Assembly (NCBI RefSeq): GCF_001642575.1
Contig: NZ_LXNG01000012.1
Span: 248,001-312,000, forward strand
Direction: 5' to 3'
Length of the DNA: 64,000 nucleotides
DNA from: Xanthomonas floridensis
GTDB taxonomy: Bacteria > Pseudomonadota > Gammaproteobacteria > Xanthomonadales > Xanthomonadaceae
The notes beneath the pieces were generated by a model, which saw nothing but the letters and a program-made list of their open reading frames with translations, had not been told where the DNA came from and ran no database searches. A program made the position numbers and the translations under genes. Below are positions 37,394-49,782 of this stretch, in pieces; position 1 is the first letter of the stretch; every line of letters begins with the position of its first letter.

Positions 37394-38401
37394 ATGACGC
37401 AGACAATCACGGTCATCCGCGGCGACGGTATCGGCCCGGAGATCATGGATGCCACGCTGTTCGTGCTCGACGCGCTGCAGGCTGGCCTGACCTACGAGTA
37501 CGCCGACGCCGGCCTGGTCGCGCTGGAAAAGCACGGCGATCTGCTGCCCGAGTCCACCCTGGCTTCGATCACCAAGAACAAGGTCGCCCTGAAGAGCCCG
37601 TTGACCACGCCGGTCGGCGAGGGTTTCAGCTCGATCAACGTGGCCATGCGTCGCAAGTTCGACCTGTATGCCAACGTGCGTCCGGCCAAGTCGTTCCCGA
37701 ACACCAAGTCGCGTTTCGCCGATGGCGTGGACCTGATTACCGTCCGCGAGAACACCGAAGGCGCGTACCTGAGCGAAGGCCAGACCGTGTCCGAGGATGG
37801 CGAAACCGCGTTCTCCGGTACCCGGATCACCCGCAAGGGCTCCGAGCGCATCGTGCGCTACGCCTTCGACCTGGCGCGCGCCACCGGCCGCAAGAAGGTC
37901 ACCGCGGTGCACAAGGCCAACATCATCAAGTCGACCTCGGGCCTGTTCCTGAAGGTCGCCCGCGATGTTGCCGCGCAATACCCGGAAATCGAATTCCAGG
38001 AAATGATCGTCGACAACACCTGCATGCAGCTGGTGATGCGTCCGGAGCAGTTCGACATCATCGTGACCACCAACCTGTTCGGCGACATCATCTCCGACCT
38101 GTGCGCCGGTCTGGTCGGCGGCCTGGGCCTGGCCCCGGGCGCCAATATCGGTCTGGACGCGGCGATCTTCGAAGCCGTGCACGGCTCGGCGCCGGATATC
38201 GCAGGGCAGGGCAAGGCCAATCCGTGCGCACTGCTGCTGGGCGCCGCGCAGATGCTGGACCACATCGGCCAGCCGCAGAATGCCGAGCGCCTGCGCGAGG
38301 CCATTGTGGCCACCCTGGAAGCCAAGGATTCGCTGACCCCCGACCTGGGCGGCACCGGCAACACCATGGGCTTCGCCAAGGCCATCGCCAGCCGCCTCTG
38401 A
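37394..38401 (+). CDS. NAD-dependent isocitrate dehydrogenase
   Basis: TCA-cycle enzyme converting isocitrate to 2-oxoglutarate. The 335 residues begin with 'ITVIRGDGIGPEIM'. The substrate loop is 'VRENTEGAYLSEG', and the coenzyme region is 'VHGSAPDIAGQGKANP': Asp-Ile here is the NAD-type signature, whereas NADP enzymes have Lys-Tyr. A short homodimeric NAD-IDH is known from X. campestris (family knowledge). 3-Isopropylmalate or homoisocitrate dehydrogenase is the main alternative, but the NTEG loop supports IDH. A perfect terminator follows. Confidence 0.9.
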   Translation: MTQTITVIRGDGIGPEIMDATLFVLDALQAGLTYEYADAGLVALEKHGDLLPESTLASITKNKVALKSPLTTPVGEGFSSINVAMRRKFDLYANVRPAKSFPNTKSRFADGVDLITVRENTEGAYLSEGQTVSEDGETAFSGTRITRKGSERIVRYAFDLARATGRKKVTAVHKANIIKSTSGLFLKVARDVAAQYPEIEFQEMIVDNTCMQLVMRPEQFDIIVTTNLFGDIISDLCAGLVGGLGLAPGANIGLDAAIFEAVHGSAPDIAGQGKANPCALLLGAAQMLDHIGQPQNAERLREAIVATLEAKDSLTPDLGGTGNTMGFAKAIASRL

Positions 38402-38424
38402 GCATCGAAGCGAGCTGCAAAACA

Positions 38425-38455
38425 AGAAAGGGCGCCTAGGCGCCCTTTCTTTTTG
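38425..38455 (+). terminator. Intrinsic terminator after isocitrate dehydrogenase
   Basis: AAGAAAGGGCGCC, loop TA, GGCGCCCTTTCTT plus further T. The arms are perfect, and it works in both directions by sequence. Confidence 0.92.
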
Positions 38456-38501
38456 CTTGAGACTTGCGCGTAACCAGAATGCACAGGGAATCCGCTCTTA
38501 C

Positions 38502-38528
38502 GATTCCCCAATCCCGATTCCCGATTCC
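38502..38528. repeat. GATTCCC heptamer tract, about 4 copies, next to the BI-1 gene stop
   Basis: CGATTCCCCAATCCCGATTC-type imperfect units ending about four bases from the stop codon at 38533; GGGAATC on that gene's strand. Confidence 0.85.
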
Positions 38529-38532
38529 AGGC

Positions 38533-39294
38533 TCAGTTGCGCGACTGCAGCTTCGACAGCAACCGCAGGAATTCGATGTACAGCCACACCAGCGTCACCA
38601 TCAGGCCGAATGCGCCGTACCACTCCATGTGCTTGGGCGCGCCCTGCTCAACGCCGCTTTCGATGAAGTCGAAGTCCAGCACCAGGTTCAGTGCTGCCAC
38701 CACCACAACGAACAGGCTGAAGCCGATACCGATCAGGCCCGAGTCGTGGATGAAGGGGATGCGCACGCCGAAAAAGCCCAGCACGAAGGTCGCCAGATAC
38801 ACCAGTGCAATGCCGCCGGTGGCCGCGACGACGCCGAGCTTGAAGTTCTCGGTGGCCTTGATCAAACCGCTGCGATACGCGAACAACAGCGCGAACATGG
38901 TACCGAAAGTCAGCAGCACCGCCTGGAACACGATGCCGTTGAAGCGTGCCTCGTACACCGCCGAAATCGACCCCAAGAAAAAGCCTTCCACCAACGCATA
39001 TATCGGTGCGGTGACCGGTGCCCAGGTCGGCTTGAAGCTGGTCGCCAGGGCAAACACCAGCCCGCCGATCGCGCCGGCGATCATGTACAGGCGTGCGGCC
39101 GGCAACGGTGCGCCGTCGGCGCCGATCGATTGCGACCACGCAAATGCAGCGGTGACCACTGCCATCAACAACAGCAGCCCGGTCTTGTTGACGGTGCCAT
39201 TGAGGGTCATCGCCTGGCCGTCTCGAGTGACCACCGAGCCGGAGCCGAGGTCGAGGAAGGTGGATTCCCGAAGGGCCGGGTTACCGCTACGCAT
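38533..39294 (-). CDS. Bax inhibitor-1 / YccA family membrane protein
   Basis: A 253-residue protein with seven hydrophobic segments, matching the UPF0005/BI-1 family ('PTWAPVTAPIYALVEGFFLG', 'YRSGLIKATENFKLGVVAAT', 'FDFIESGVEQGAPKHMEWYG'). Family members are calcium-leak-like or FtsH-modulating membrane proteins; the function here is unproven. AAGGAG precedes the ATG at 39294. It is monocistronic, with its promoter close to that of the divergent tRNA cluster. Confidence 0.92.
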   Translation of the reverse strand: MRSGNPALRESTFLDLGSGSVVTRDGQAMTLNGTVNKTGLLLLMAVVTAAFAWSQSIGADGAPLPAARLYMIAGAIGGLVFALATSFKPTWAPVTAPIYALVEGFFLGSISAVYEARFNGIVFQAVLLTFGTMFALLFAYRSGLIKATENFKLGVVAATGGIALVYLATFVLGFFGVRIPFIHDSGLIGIGFSLFVVVVAALNLVLDFDFIESGVEQGAPKHMEWYGAFGLMVTLVWLYIEFLRLLSKLQSRN

Positions 39295-39380
39295 GCGCGT
39301 TCTCCTTGGAAGAAAGGGTGCCCGCCCTGGTGGCGAGCGATGCTGGGAGGATACGTGATTGCCCAATTTACACAGGGTGA

Positions 39381-39410
39381 TTGACAGCGAGTCCAATCGT
39401 TCCCAAAATA
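39381..39410 (+). promoter_or_regulatory. Promoter of the tRNA-Pro/Arg/His cluster
   Basis: TTGACA at 39381-39386 and an AT-rich -10 (CAAAAT/AAAATA, 39404-39410) 17-18 bases later, with the tRNA starting about 38 bases downstream. Confidence 0.65.
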
Positions 39411-39447
39411 GCCGACCTTTCCAGCCTTCGGGACGGAGAGGTCCCGC

Positions 39448-39524
39448 CGGGGTATAGCGCAGTCTGGTAGCGCGCCTGCTTTGGGAGCAGGATGTCGGGG
39501 GTTCGAATCCCTCTACCCCGACCA
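39448..39524 (+). tRNA. tRNA-Pro (TGG)
   Basis: 77 bases with encoded CCA. The acceptor arms are CGGGGTA and TACCCCG; the anticodon arm is CCTGC-TTTGGGA-GCAGG, giving anticodon TGG. It is the first of four tRNAs. Confidence 0.97.
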
Positions 39525-39566
39525 TTCCGAGCTCTTGACGGCGTGGGAATGCGAAGTTCGGTCCGG

Positions 39567-39643
39567 GCGCCCGTAGCTCAACCGGATAGAGCACCGGCCT
39601 TCTAAGCCGGCGGTTACAGGTTCGAGTCCTGTCGGGCGCGCCA
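39567..39643 (+). tRNA. tRNA-Arg (TCT)
   Basis: 77 bases with encoded CCA. The acceptor arms are GCGCCCG and CGGGCGC; the anticodon arm is CCGGC-CTTCTAA-GCCGG, giving anticodon TCT. Confidence 0.97.
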
Positions 39644-39674
39644 TCGGCGGTACGGTAGGAAGCAGGTTTTCAGT

Positions 39675-39752
39675 GGTGGCTGTAGCTCAGCTGGTTAGAG
39701 TACTGGATTGTGATTCCAGATGTCGGGGGTTCGAGTCCCCTCAGCCACCCCA
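39675..39752 (+). tRNA. tRNA-His (GTG)
   Basis: 78 bases including the extra 5' G (G-1) that pairs with C73, and encoded CCA. The anticodon arm CTGGA-TTGTGAT-TCCAG gives anticodon GTG. Confidence 0.97.
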
Positions 39753-39799
39753 CTGAAACAGGCAATGCAGGAAAGTTTGACCCGATGCGTCGCAGGGTG

Positions 39800-39828
39800 T
39801 TGCAACGAAGCAAAAACGCGCATACAAT
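39800..39828 (+). promoter_or_regulatory. Separate promoter of tRNA-Lys
   Basis: TTGCAA (39800-39805), 17-base spacer, TACAAT (39823-39828). The tRNA begins 15 bases after the -10, so tRNA-Lys can be transcribed independently of the three tRNAs before it. Confidence 0.75.
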
Positions 39829-39843
39829 GTGCGACCAGTTTCA

Positions 39844-39919
39844 GGGCCGTTAGCTCAGTTGGTAGAGCAGTTGACTCTTAATCAATAGGTCCAAGGTTCG
39901 AATCCTTGACGGCCCACCA
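39844..39919 (+). tRNA. tRNA-Lys (CTT)
   Basis: 76 bases with encoded CCA. The acceptor arms are GGGCCGT and ACGGCCC; the anticodon arm is GTTGA-CTCTTAA-TCAAT, giving anticodon CTT. Confidence 0.96.
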
Positions 39920-39925
39920 GACAGG

Positions 39926-39960
39926 CAGCCACTCAGCGCAAGTTGAGTGGCTGTTTTTCT
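39926..39960 (+). terminator. Intrinsic terminator after the tRNA cluster
   Basis: CAGCCACTCA, an 8-base loop, TGAGTGGCTG, then TTTTTC. The 10-base stem is perfect. Confidence 0.93.
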
Positions 39961-41056
39961 TTGTGGCAAGCGTTGGTGCAAGCGGCGCTGCAACCGTCGT
40001 GTCGTCGGCATGGCCGCGCGCGCCCTTATCCCTGCATCAACCGCATGACACGCGCCACGTTGTCGCGCGCTGTCGACAGGTCCCAGGCAGTATCTGCCTG
40101 GATGTTGCGAATCGACCGACGAACGACGGCAGTGTCCTGCGCGCCGTTCGCGGTGGTCTCATCCCGCGTCCGTGCAGCCGCGCGGCGGCTAACGCTGCTT
40201 GTCCAGCAGCTGCTGGCGCACTGCGATGATGCAGCTCTCCTTGGTCAACAAGTGCTCGAGCGCACTGTTGTCTGCGCGATTGCCGCTGCCCAGATCCACC
40301 ACCGACACCTGCGTGCTGCCGCGTTGCTTGAATGCAGCGATGGCAGTGGTGGCGTTCTTCAACGGCACCGTGGCGTCATTGGACGAGCCGCAGAGCAGCG
40401 TGCGGGTGCGTGGCGTCCAGTCCAGCAATGCCGGGGCGTTCGGGTCGCCAGACTATGGGCTTGTGGATCGGGCAAGGATTCCGCATCCGCGAAGCGCGCA
40501 CTCCCGGCGCGAATGCGAGATGCTCCAGTCACCCCATCGCAGGCATGTGTTGATCGGCTGGTGGCTACGCTAGGAGTAGTAGCTGCGCCAGGAACTATGG
40601 GGTGGATCGATGGCCGACCATTGCAGATGCGCTGCGTCTACGTGCCTATGGGCATAAGAGCGCCGCCAGCGACGACCTTGCATCGGCGCGTATCAGTAAG
40701 TCGATCTGGAGTGGCTTCTTGCAGGCAGTTTTCCAAACCGAGCCCTGCATGCGAGAGGCCGCACCGTGTACCGCTGCAGCAGCGACAGGCATCAGGCAGG
40801 GCTGTCGGATAGTCAGCCACCAGGCACAGACAGATCGACAAGACAGTGCTGTTACCGATGGATTGCACGCATCGGCACCATCAAGTCTCGCATGGCGATT
40901 TGCAGGCAGGCGCACTCGTCCTCAAGCCATTTCGCCTGTCGCCGACGCTACTCGTATCCGCACTTGCTGGAATAGGAGGAGCTCATCGCGGCCGAGCGTC
41001 GGCCGCCATGCAGTCACGGTCCGCGCGTTACTCGTGCGCGTATCCGCGGTCGCCGA
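39961..41056. other. Mostly non-coding region with a decayed hydrolase gene
   Basis: About 1.1 kb after the tRNA cluster. Besides the hydrolase fragment (40189-40452) it holds a tight hairpin (CCAGGCAG, TAT, CTGCCTGG at 40083-40101). From 40453 to about 41050 no frame has a ribosome site or recognisable product, and base composition is a little lower in GC. The region looks like a site of past gene loss. I saw no copy of the tRNA-Lys 3' end that would mark an island boundary. Confidence 0.6.
40189..40452 (-). pseudogene. C-terminal remnant of an alpha/beta-hydrolase (secretory-lipase-like) gene
   Basis: The minus-strand frame reads about 87 residues from an in-frame stop (TAG at 40453-40455) to a TAG at 40189. 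It contains 'PRTRTLLCGSSNDATVPLKN', which looks like the strand and catalytic-Asp loop near the end of an esterase/lipase-type hydrolase. The protein ends 'RQQLLDKQR'. No start codon with a ribosome site and no upstream catalytic serine region are present, so the gene has lost its 5' part. Family placement is by eye. Confidence 0.6.
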
Positions 41057-42331
41057 TCAGCCGTCGGCGTGTTGCAGTCGTGGGAAGGCAAGCGTAAAGC
41101 GCGCGCCCAGACCCGGTGCCGACGTCACGTCGATAAATCCGCCGGCCTGTCGCACTGCGCTGTACACCTGTGCCAGGCCCAGACCCGCCCCCTTGTCCGC
41201 ACCCTTGGTAGTGAAATAGGCCTCGAATAACCGCGATTGCACGTCGCTATCCATGCCATGCCCATCGTCGGCAACGACGATCGTGACGTACTCACCAACG
41301 GGTTTGGTCAGATTGGCCTCGGCGTCTGTCACGCATGTATGGCCGGTCTCCACGCGGATGGTAGTGCCGCTGTCGCAGGCATCGCGCGCATTGATGACCA
41401 GATTGAGAAGTGCGCGTTCGAGGGTGTGCTGGTCGACCATGGCGCAACAGGCGCCTGCGTCGTTGCGTACCTGCAGGCGCAAGTCCGCGCCGATGACCTG
41501 CTCCATCAGCGGTGTGAGCTGTGCGGCCAAGGCACCCAGGTCGACCACGTCAGGGCTATAGGGATACTGGCGCGAGAAGCCCACCAGGCGTTGCGCCATC
41601 ACCGAGCCGTGCTGCAATGCTGCATCGGCAACCCCGAGCAACCTGGTGTCCTGCGCATCGATCTGCCCGCGCTGGACCACCAGGTCGATCGCCGAGGTTG
41701 CGGCCTGCAGCACGTTGTTCAGATCGTGCACGACGCCGGCCAGCAGCTGCCCGACCGCTTCCCCCTTTTGCGCCTGGTCGGAGATTTTTTCCGCAGCGCT
41801 CTGTGCGGCGCGGGCGATGTCCAGGTCGTCTTCGATGCGTTCGCGCAGATCGCGCAGGCTGTGCAACTCGGTCGCCAGCGAGTCCGCGCGGGTGCGCGCC
41901 AGCATCAACGCGCCCATGGAGAATTCGCGCTCGGCCTTCAAGGTGCGATCCAGCGTGTGGAACGCCGCTTCCAGCGCACGGCGGTCGGAGATGTTCTTGC
42001 TGACCGCCAGAATCGCCTCGACGTTGCCGGCCTCGTCAAACAACGGGCTGGTGACCACCTGCCAGGTCTGGCGCACGCCAACGAAGTTGACGCAGCTGGC
42101 CTCGAACTCGTGCACCGCGCCGTCGATCGACGCGGCCAGCGCGGTATCGACCAATGCAGCAGCCTCCGGCGGCCAGAACTCCCGCCAGTGTCGGGAAATC
42201 AACTGATCCGCATGACCGGCGCCCAGGGCCGCCAGTCCGTTGACGTTGACCGCGGTGATCCGTCCGTCGAGGTCGATTTCTTTGATGCAGTCTCGCGACA
42301 GGGCCACGATCTGCCGATATCGGTCTCTCAT
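41057..42331 (-). CDS. PAS-domain sensor histidine kinase (orphan, cytoplasmic)
   Basis: A 424-residue kinase without membrane helices. An N-terminal PAS domain (about 1-120, ending 'ILAVSKNISDRR') is followed by a coiled-coil-like stretch (about 120-190) and a kinase core with His202 in 'VVHDLNNVLQ', N-box 'NLVINARDAC', G1 'DDGHGMD' and G2 'GAGLGLAQVYSAVRQAGG'. The HDLNN form of the H-box resembles NtrB-like/HWE-adjacent kinases that often work with CheY-type partners. No response-regulator gene is adjacent, so its partner is unknown. The ATG at 42331 is preferred over the longer frame. Confidence 0.88.
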   Translation of the reverse strand: MRDRYRQIVALSRDCIKEIDLDGRITAVNVNGLAALGAGHADQLISRHWREFWPPEAAALVDTALAASIDGAVHEFEASCVNFVGVRQTWQVVTSPLFDEAGNVEAILAVSKNISDRRALEAAFHTLDRTLKAEREFSMGALMLARTRADSLATELHSLRDLRERIEDDLDIARAAQSAAEKISDQAQKGEAVGQLLAGVVHDLNNVLQAATSAIDLVVQRGQIDAQDTRLLGVADAALQHGSVMAQRLVGFSRQYPYSPDVVDLGALAAQLTPLMEQVIGADLRLQVRNDAGACCAMVDQHTLERALLNLVINARDACDSGTTIRVETGHTCVTDAEANLTKPVGEYVTIVVADDGHGMDSDVQSRLFEAYFTTKGADKGAGLGLAQVYSAVRQAGGFIDVTSAPGLGARFTLAFPRLQHADG

Positions 42332-42604
42332 TACGCCGGGGATCCCTCTGATTCGATTTAACGGAATTTTCGCAAATATCGGAGCCCTCGTGCACAACCG
42401 CACGCGACTGGAGCTGCGTGCGTGGTGCCAGGGCCTGTGAATTGTTCATTCCGAGGGATGGTGCGGCGTCGTTTGCCAGACTGCTTGCCCACTCCGAACG
42501 CCCACGCCGCCCGCGATGACAACTCGTATCGCCTCGCCGCAAACGGCCGCAGCGCTTTTTCTTTGGCTGCATCCCTGCAACAATGGCGGGGTACGTGCGG
42601 CATT

Positions 42605-42689
<85 letters not shown>

Positions 42690-42885
42690 ATGCAGTGCGG
42701 CCGTGAGCACTCCGGCCGCTGCAACGCCCGTCATTCCCTCGATTTTGCGCGCCGGGGCGCCTGTCCCGCTGGCAGCGGCAGCCGTTATCGGCGAAACTAC
42801 AAGGCTCGGCGGCTTTCTCGCCATCCGTCAACCCGCATCTTCCATCTCGTGCCGACGCCGTGCGCTGTCGGTGGCAGGAGTCAAC

Positions 42886-44178
42886 ATGCAAGCTTCGATC
42901 GAATCCACCGGCAATCTGGAACGCCGCCTGACCTTCACCCTGCCGCAGGAGCGCCTGGAGACGCATGTCGGTGGCCGCCTGCGCGAGCTTGCGCGGACCA
43001 CGCGCATCAAGGGCTTCCGTCCGGGCAAGGTGCCGCCCAAGGTGATCGAGCAGCGTTTCGGCCCGCAGGTGCGTGCCGAGGCAATGGAAGGTTTGTTGCG
43101 CGAGACCTTTGATTCGGCGGTGCGCGAGCATTCGCTGCGTCTGGCCGGCAATCCGCGCATCGACCAGGGCGAAGGCGACTTCGATTTCGTTGCCACCTTC
43201 GAAGTAGTGCCGGATTTCGGCGATATCGATGTCGCCAAGCTGTCGGTGGTGCGTCACACCGCTGAAGTGACCGACGCCGACATCGACCAGATGATCGAAA
43301 ACCTGCGCCTGCAGCGCCGTACCTGGAACCCGGTCGAGCGCGGTGCGCAGGTCGGCGACCTGGTGGCGCTGGAGACCTGGTCCCAGGCCGGCGATGAGCG
43401 TCTGCCCGCCGAAGGCGTGGAGACCGGCAGCAGCGTGCTGGGCTCGGGCGTGATGTTCGACCAGATCGAAAAGGGTCTGGAAGGGCTGTCCAAGGGTGAA
43501 GAAAAGACCCTGAGCGTGGCTTTCCCGGCCGAATGGCGGGTACCGCAGCTGGCCGGCAAGACCGTGCAGGTGCATGTGAAGGCAGTTGAAGTGTCCGAGC
43601 CGGTGCTGCCAGTGGTGGACAAGGAATTCATCAAGAGCTTCGGCGTCAAGAGTGGCGATGCCGAGCAGTTCCGCGCCGACATCCGCACCAACCTGGAGCG
43701 GGAACTCAAGGGCGCGCTGATGAACCGTCTGCGCCGCGAAGTGGGCGAGCAGCTGATTGCCGCCTACGCGCATGTCGAAATGCCGCCGCGCCTGGTCGAG
43801 AACGAAGCGCGTTCGATGCTGGCCCAGCAGGTGGAGCAGGTACGCCGCAGCGGCCGCGATCCGGGCCAGGTGCCGGACGATGCCCATCAGGGTTTCATGG
43901 ATGCCGCCGCCAAGCGCGTGCTGGTTGGTCTGCTGGTCGGTGAAGTGGCCCGGCGCAACGAGCTGCGCCTGGAATCCAAGCGCGTCAGCGAAACGCTGCG
44001 TCTGATCGCTTCCACCTACGAAGAGCCGGAACAGGTCATTGAGATGTACCGTAACGACCCCCAACTGATGGGTGGACTGCAGAGCCGTGTCATGGAAGAG
44101 CAGGTGATCGACTGGATCGCCGAGCGCGCCCAGCACACCGAGCAGTCGCTGTCGTTCCAGGACGCCATCCGGGTCTAA
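42886..44178 (+). CDS. tig: Trigger factor
   Basis: Ribosome-bound chaperone and prolyl isomerase, 430 residues. The ribosome-docking signature is '[12 protein letters not shown]' in the N-terminal domain; the FKBP-like domain covers about 150-245 ('GDLVALET', '[19 protein letters not shown]') and the helical C-terminal domain follows. The ATG at 42886 has a good ribosome site (CAGGAG). It starts the tig-clpP-clpX-lon-hupB-ppiD order shared with E. coli. Confidence 0.96.
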   Translation: MQASIESTGNLERRLTFTLPQERLETHVGGRLRELARTTRIKGFRPGKVPPKVIEQRFGPQVRAEAMEGLLRETFDSAVREHSLRLAGNPRIDQGEGDFDFVATFEVVPDFGDIDVAKLSVVRHTAEVTDADIDQMIENLRLQRRTWNPVERGAQVGDLVALETWSQAGDERLPAEGVETGSSVLGSGVMFDQIEKGLEGLSKGEEKTLSVAFPAEWRVPQLAGKTVQVHVKAVEVSEPVLPVVDKEFIKSFGVKSGDAEQFRADIRTNLERELKGALMNRLRREVGEQLIAAYAHVEMPPRLVENEARSMLAQQVEQVRRSGRDPGQVPDDAHQGFMDAAAKRVLVGLLVGEVARRNELRLESKRVSETLRLIASTYEEPEQVIEMYRNDPQLMGGLQSRVMEEQVIDWIAERAQHTEQSLSFQDAIRV

Positions 44179-44270
44179 GGCGGTAGCAAGAGAACCGCGC
44201 TCTGCCGTCGTCAGGGTGCGGATATCGAACACGGGCATCGGCACAGGCCGCTGCCACAACAGGAAGACTG

Positions 44271-44897
44271 ATGAGCATTGTGACCAAAGCCCTGAACCTG
44301 GTGCCCATGGTGGTCGAGCAGACCAGCCGTGGCGAGCGTGCGTATGACATCTACTCGCGTCTGCTGAAGGAGCGTCTGATCTTCCTGGTCGGTCCCATCG
44401 ACGACCATATGGCCAACGTGATCGTGGCCCAGTTGCTGTTCCTGGAAGCGGATAACCCGGAAAAGGACATCAGCATCTACATCAACTCGCCCGGCGGCGT
44501 GGTCACGGCCGGCATGGCGATCTACGACACCATGCAGTACATCAAGCCGGACGTGAGCACGATCTGCGTCGGCCAGGCTGCCTCGATGGGTGCACTGCTG
44601 CTGGCCTCCGGTGCCGCCGGCAAGCGCTATGCGCTGCCGAATTCGCGCGTGATGATCCATCAGCCGCTCGGCGGCTTCCAGGGCCAGGCGACCGATATCG
44701 ACATCCACGCGCGCGAGATCCTGACGCTGCGTTCGCGGCTGAACGAGATCCTGGCCAAGCACACCGGCCAGTCGCTGGAGACCATCGCGCGCGATACCGA
44801 GCGCGACAACTTCAAGAGCGCCGTCGATGCCCAGGCCTATGGTTTGGTGGATCAAGTGCTTGAGCGTCGTCCGGAAGAGTCGATCCAGCCGTCTTGA
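44271..44897 (+). CDS. clpP: ATP-dependent Clp protease proteolytic subunit
   Basis: A 208-residue serine peptidase that forms the double heptamer chamber used by ClpX. The catalytic serine is Ser105 ('[10 protein letters not shown]'), the histidine is His130 ('MIHQPLGG'), and the aspartate is in '[17 protein letters not shown]'. '[19 protein letters not shown]' is the conserved handle region. AGGAAG precedes the ATG. It is 92 bases after tig and 125 bases before clpX. Confidence 0.97.
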
Positions 44898-45022
44898 TCG
44901 CCAGGTCGCTGAAATTGCAGGAAAATCCGGCAGGGTCGGGCAGGGCGAATGTCCTCCCGGCCCTGTGCTATTCTCGAAATCGAACCCCCGTACATCGGGT
45001 GGGGTAACTGGGTAACAGAAGC

Positions 45023-46309
<1,287 letters not shown>

Positions 46310-46371
46310 GCCCTGCCAGCCGGCCAGTCAGGCACTGTCCTCGCTGGCGGCTAAAGGGTTTCCGAGCGCTA

Positions 46372-46400
46372 CTTGCAACGTCCAGCCGATGGCCCCATAA
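46372..46400 (+). promoter_or_regulatory. Sigma32-like heat-shock promoter of lon, overlapping the clpX terminator
   Basis: CTTGCAA (46372-46378), 14-base spacer, CCCCATAA (46393-46400), close to the RpoH consensus CTTGAAA-N11-16-CCCCATNT. The -10 element lies in the left arm and loop of the clpX terminator. The lon ATG is at 46454. Confidence 0.65.
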
Positions 46401-46420
46401 CGGGGCCATCGGCTTTTTTT
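46385..46420 (+). terminator. Intrinsic terminator after clpX
   Basis: GCCGATGGCCCC, loop ATAAC, GGGGCCATCGGC, then seven T. The stem is a perfect 12 base pairs. Confidence 0.95.
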
Positions 46421-46453
46421 ACGCCTTAAATTCCCATTCCTGCGGAGCGCCCC

Positions 46454-48925
<2,472 letters not shown>

Positions 48926-48951
48926 CGTGCGCTGTCTAAGACGTCCCGAAA

Positions 48952-48988
48952 CAAGCCAAAACCCGCGTCGTTATTGGGTTTTGGCTTG
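48952..48988 (+). terminator. Hairpin after lon
   Basis: CAAGCCAAAACCC (48952-48964) pairs perfectly with GGGTTTTGGCTTG (48976-48988) around an 11-base loop. There is no T run after it; its right arm overlaps the hupB -35 element. Confidence 0.6.
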
Positions 48989-49014
48989 CGTGCTGTTGGG
49001 GGCGCTGGTATAAA
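48986..49014 (+). promoter_or_regulatory. Sigma70-type promoter of hupB
   Basis: TTGCGT (48986-48991), exact 17-base spacer, TATAAA (49009-49014). The predicted transcript leader to the hupB ATG is about 120 bases. Confidence 0.7.
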
Positions 49015-49139
49015 TGCACGACTCGTGGGCGCGGCAAAATGTGATGCGTCACGCGATACCACTTGTGTCGGGTTCTTCGCTAACGGCAAGAGCGCCGATT
49101 GTCGATTCCGCGGCATCTGCCGCAAAGGGAGTTTCAAGA

Positions 49140-49412
49140 ATGAATAAAACCGAATTGATCGATGGCGTTGCCGCTGCCGCTGACATCTCCAAGGCTGAAG
49201 CTGGCCGTGCTGTCGACGCGGTTGTGAGCGAAATCACCAAGGCGCTGAAGAAGGGCGACGCCGTCACCCTCGTTGGCTTCGGCACCTTCCAGGTCCGCGA
49301 GCGCGCTGAGCGTACCGGCCGCAATCCGAAGACGGGCGACAGCATCAAGATCGCCGCTTCGAAGAATCCTGCATTCAAGGCTGGTAAAGCCCTGAAGGAT
49401 GCAGTAAACTAA
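49140..49412 (+). CDS. hupB: DNA-binding protein HU (beta type)
   Basis: A 90-residue nucleoid protein, exactly the family length. '[20 protein letters not shown]' is the HU/IHF signature, followed by the beta-arm and '[15 protein letters not shown]'. Overlap of family features leaves little doubt that it is HU rather than IHF. It lies between lon and ppiD, as in E. coli, with three tRNA genes inserted before ppiD. Confidence 0.97.
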   Translation: MNKTELIDGVAAAADISKAEAGRAVDAVVSEITKALKKGDAVTLVGFGTFQVRERAERTGRNPKTGDSIKIAASKNPAFKAGKALKDAVN

Positions 49413-49423
49413 TCGACTCGCTA

Positions 49424-49498
49424 GGGTGCTTAGCTCAGCGGTAGAGCGTCTCCCTTACACGGAGAGGGTCGGGGGTTCGAAACCCTCAGCACCCACCA
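49424..49498 (+). tRNA. tRNA-Val (TAC)
   Basis: 75 bases with encoded CCA, starting 11 bases after the hupB stop, so it may be part of the hupB transcript. The anticodon arm TCTCC-CTTACAC-GGAGA gives anticodon TAC. Confidence 0.97.
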
Positions 49499-49526
49499 CT
49501 AAGCACCAGGCAAAAGTTTCAAGTGC

Positions 49527-49603
49527 GGAGCGGTAGTTCAGCTGGTTAGAATGCTGGCCTGTCACGCCGGAGGTCGCGGGTTCGAGTCCCGTCCGCTCCG
49601 CCA
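49527..49603 (+). tRNA. tRNA-Asp (GTC), copy 1
   Basis: 77 bases with encoded CCA. The anticodon loop CTGTCAC gives GTC. Identical in sequence to the second copy at 49697. Confidence 0.97.
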
Positions 49604-49611
49604 GTTACACG

Positions 49612-49642
49612 CAAAGCCCCTGAGCGATTGGGGGCTTCGTTT
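49612..49642 (+). terminator. Hairpin after tRNA-Asp copy 1
   Basis: AAGCCCC and GGGGCTT flank a ten-base loop, followed by CGTTTTC. The same kind of hairpin follows copy 2. Confidence 0.7.
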
Positions 49643-49696
49643 TCTCCACGACATTCGTGTTGCGAGTGTGGTGAGGTAGATGTCCAAGTTTAAAGC

Positions 49697-49773
49697 GGAG
49701 CGGTAGTTCAGCTGGTTAGAATGCTGGCCTGTCACGCCGGAGGTCGCGGGTTCGAGTCCCGTCCGCTCCGCCA
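49697..49773 (+). tRNA. tRNA-Asp (GTC), copy 2
   Basis: 77 bases, identical to copy 1. The identity extends to a few flanking bases on both sides (GC before, GTTACAC after), showing a recent tandem duplication or gene conversion. Confidence 0.97.
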
Positions 49774-49782
49774 GTTACACCG

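Noticed and set aside
37315-38439. A 374-residue frame overlapping isocitrate dehydrogenase in another phase
   Set aside because: Low-complexity Arg/Gly/Pro product with no motif; the IDH frame has all catalytic residues and a proper terminator.
39844-41056. Genomic island integrated at tRNA-Lys
   Set aside because: No repeated tRNA-Lys 3' end and no integrase gene in the following 1.1 kb; a terminator directly follows the tRNA.
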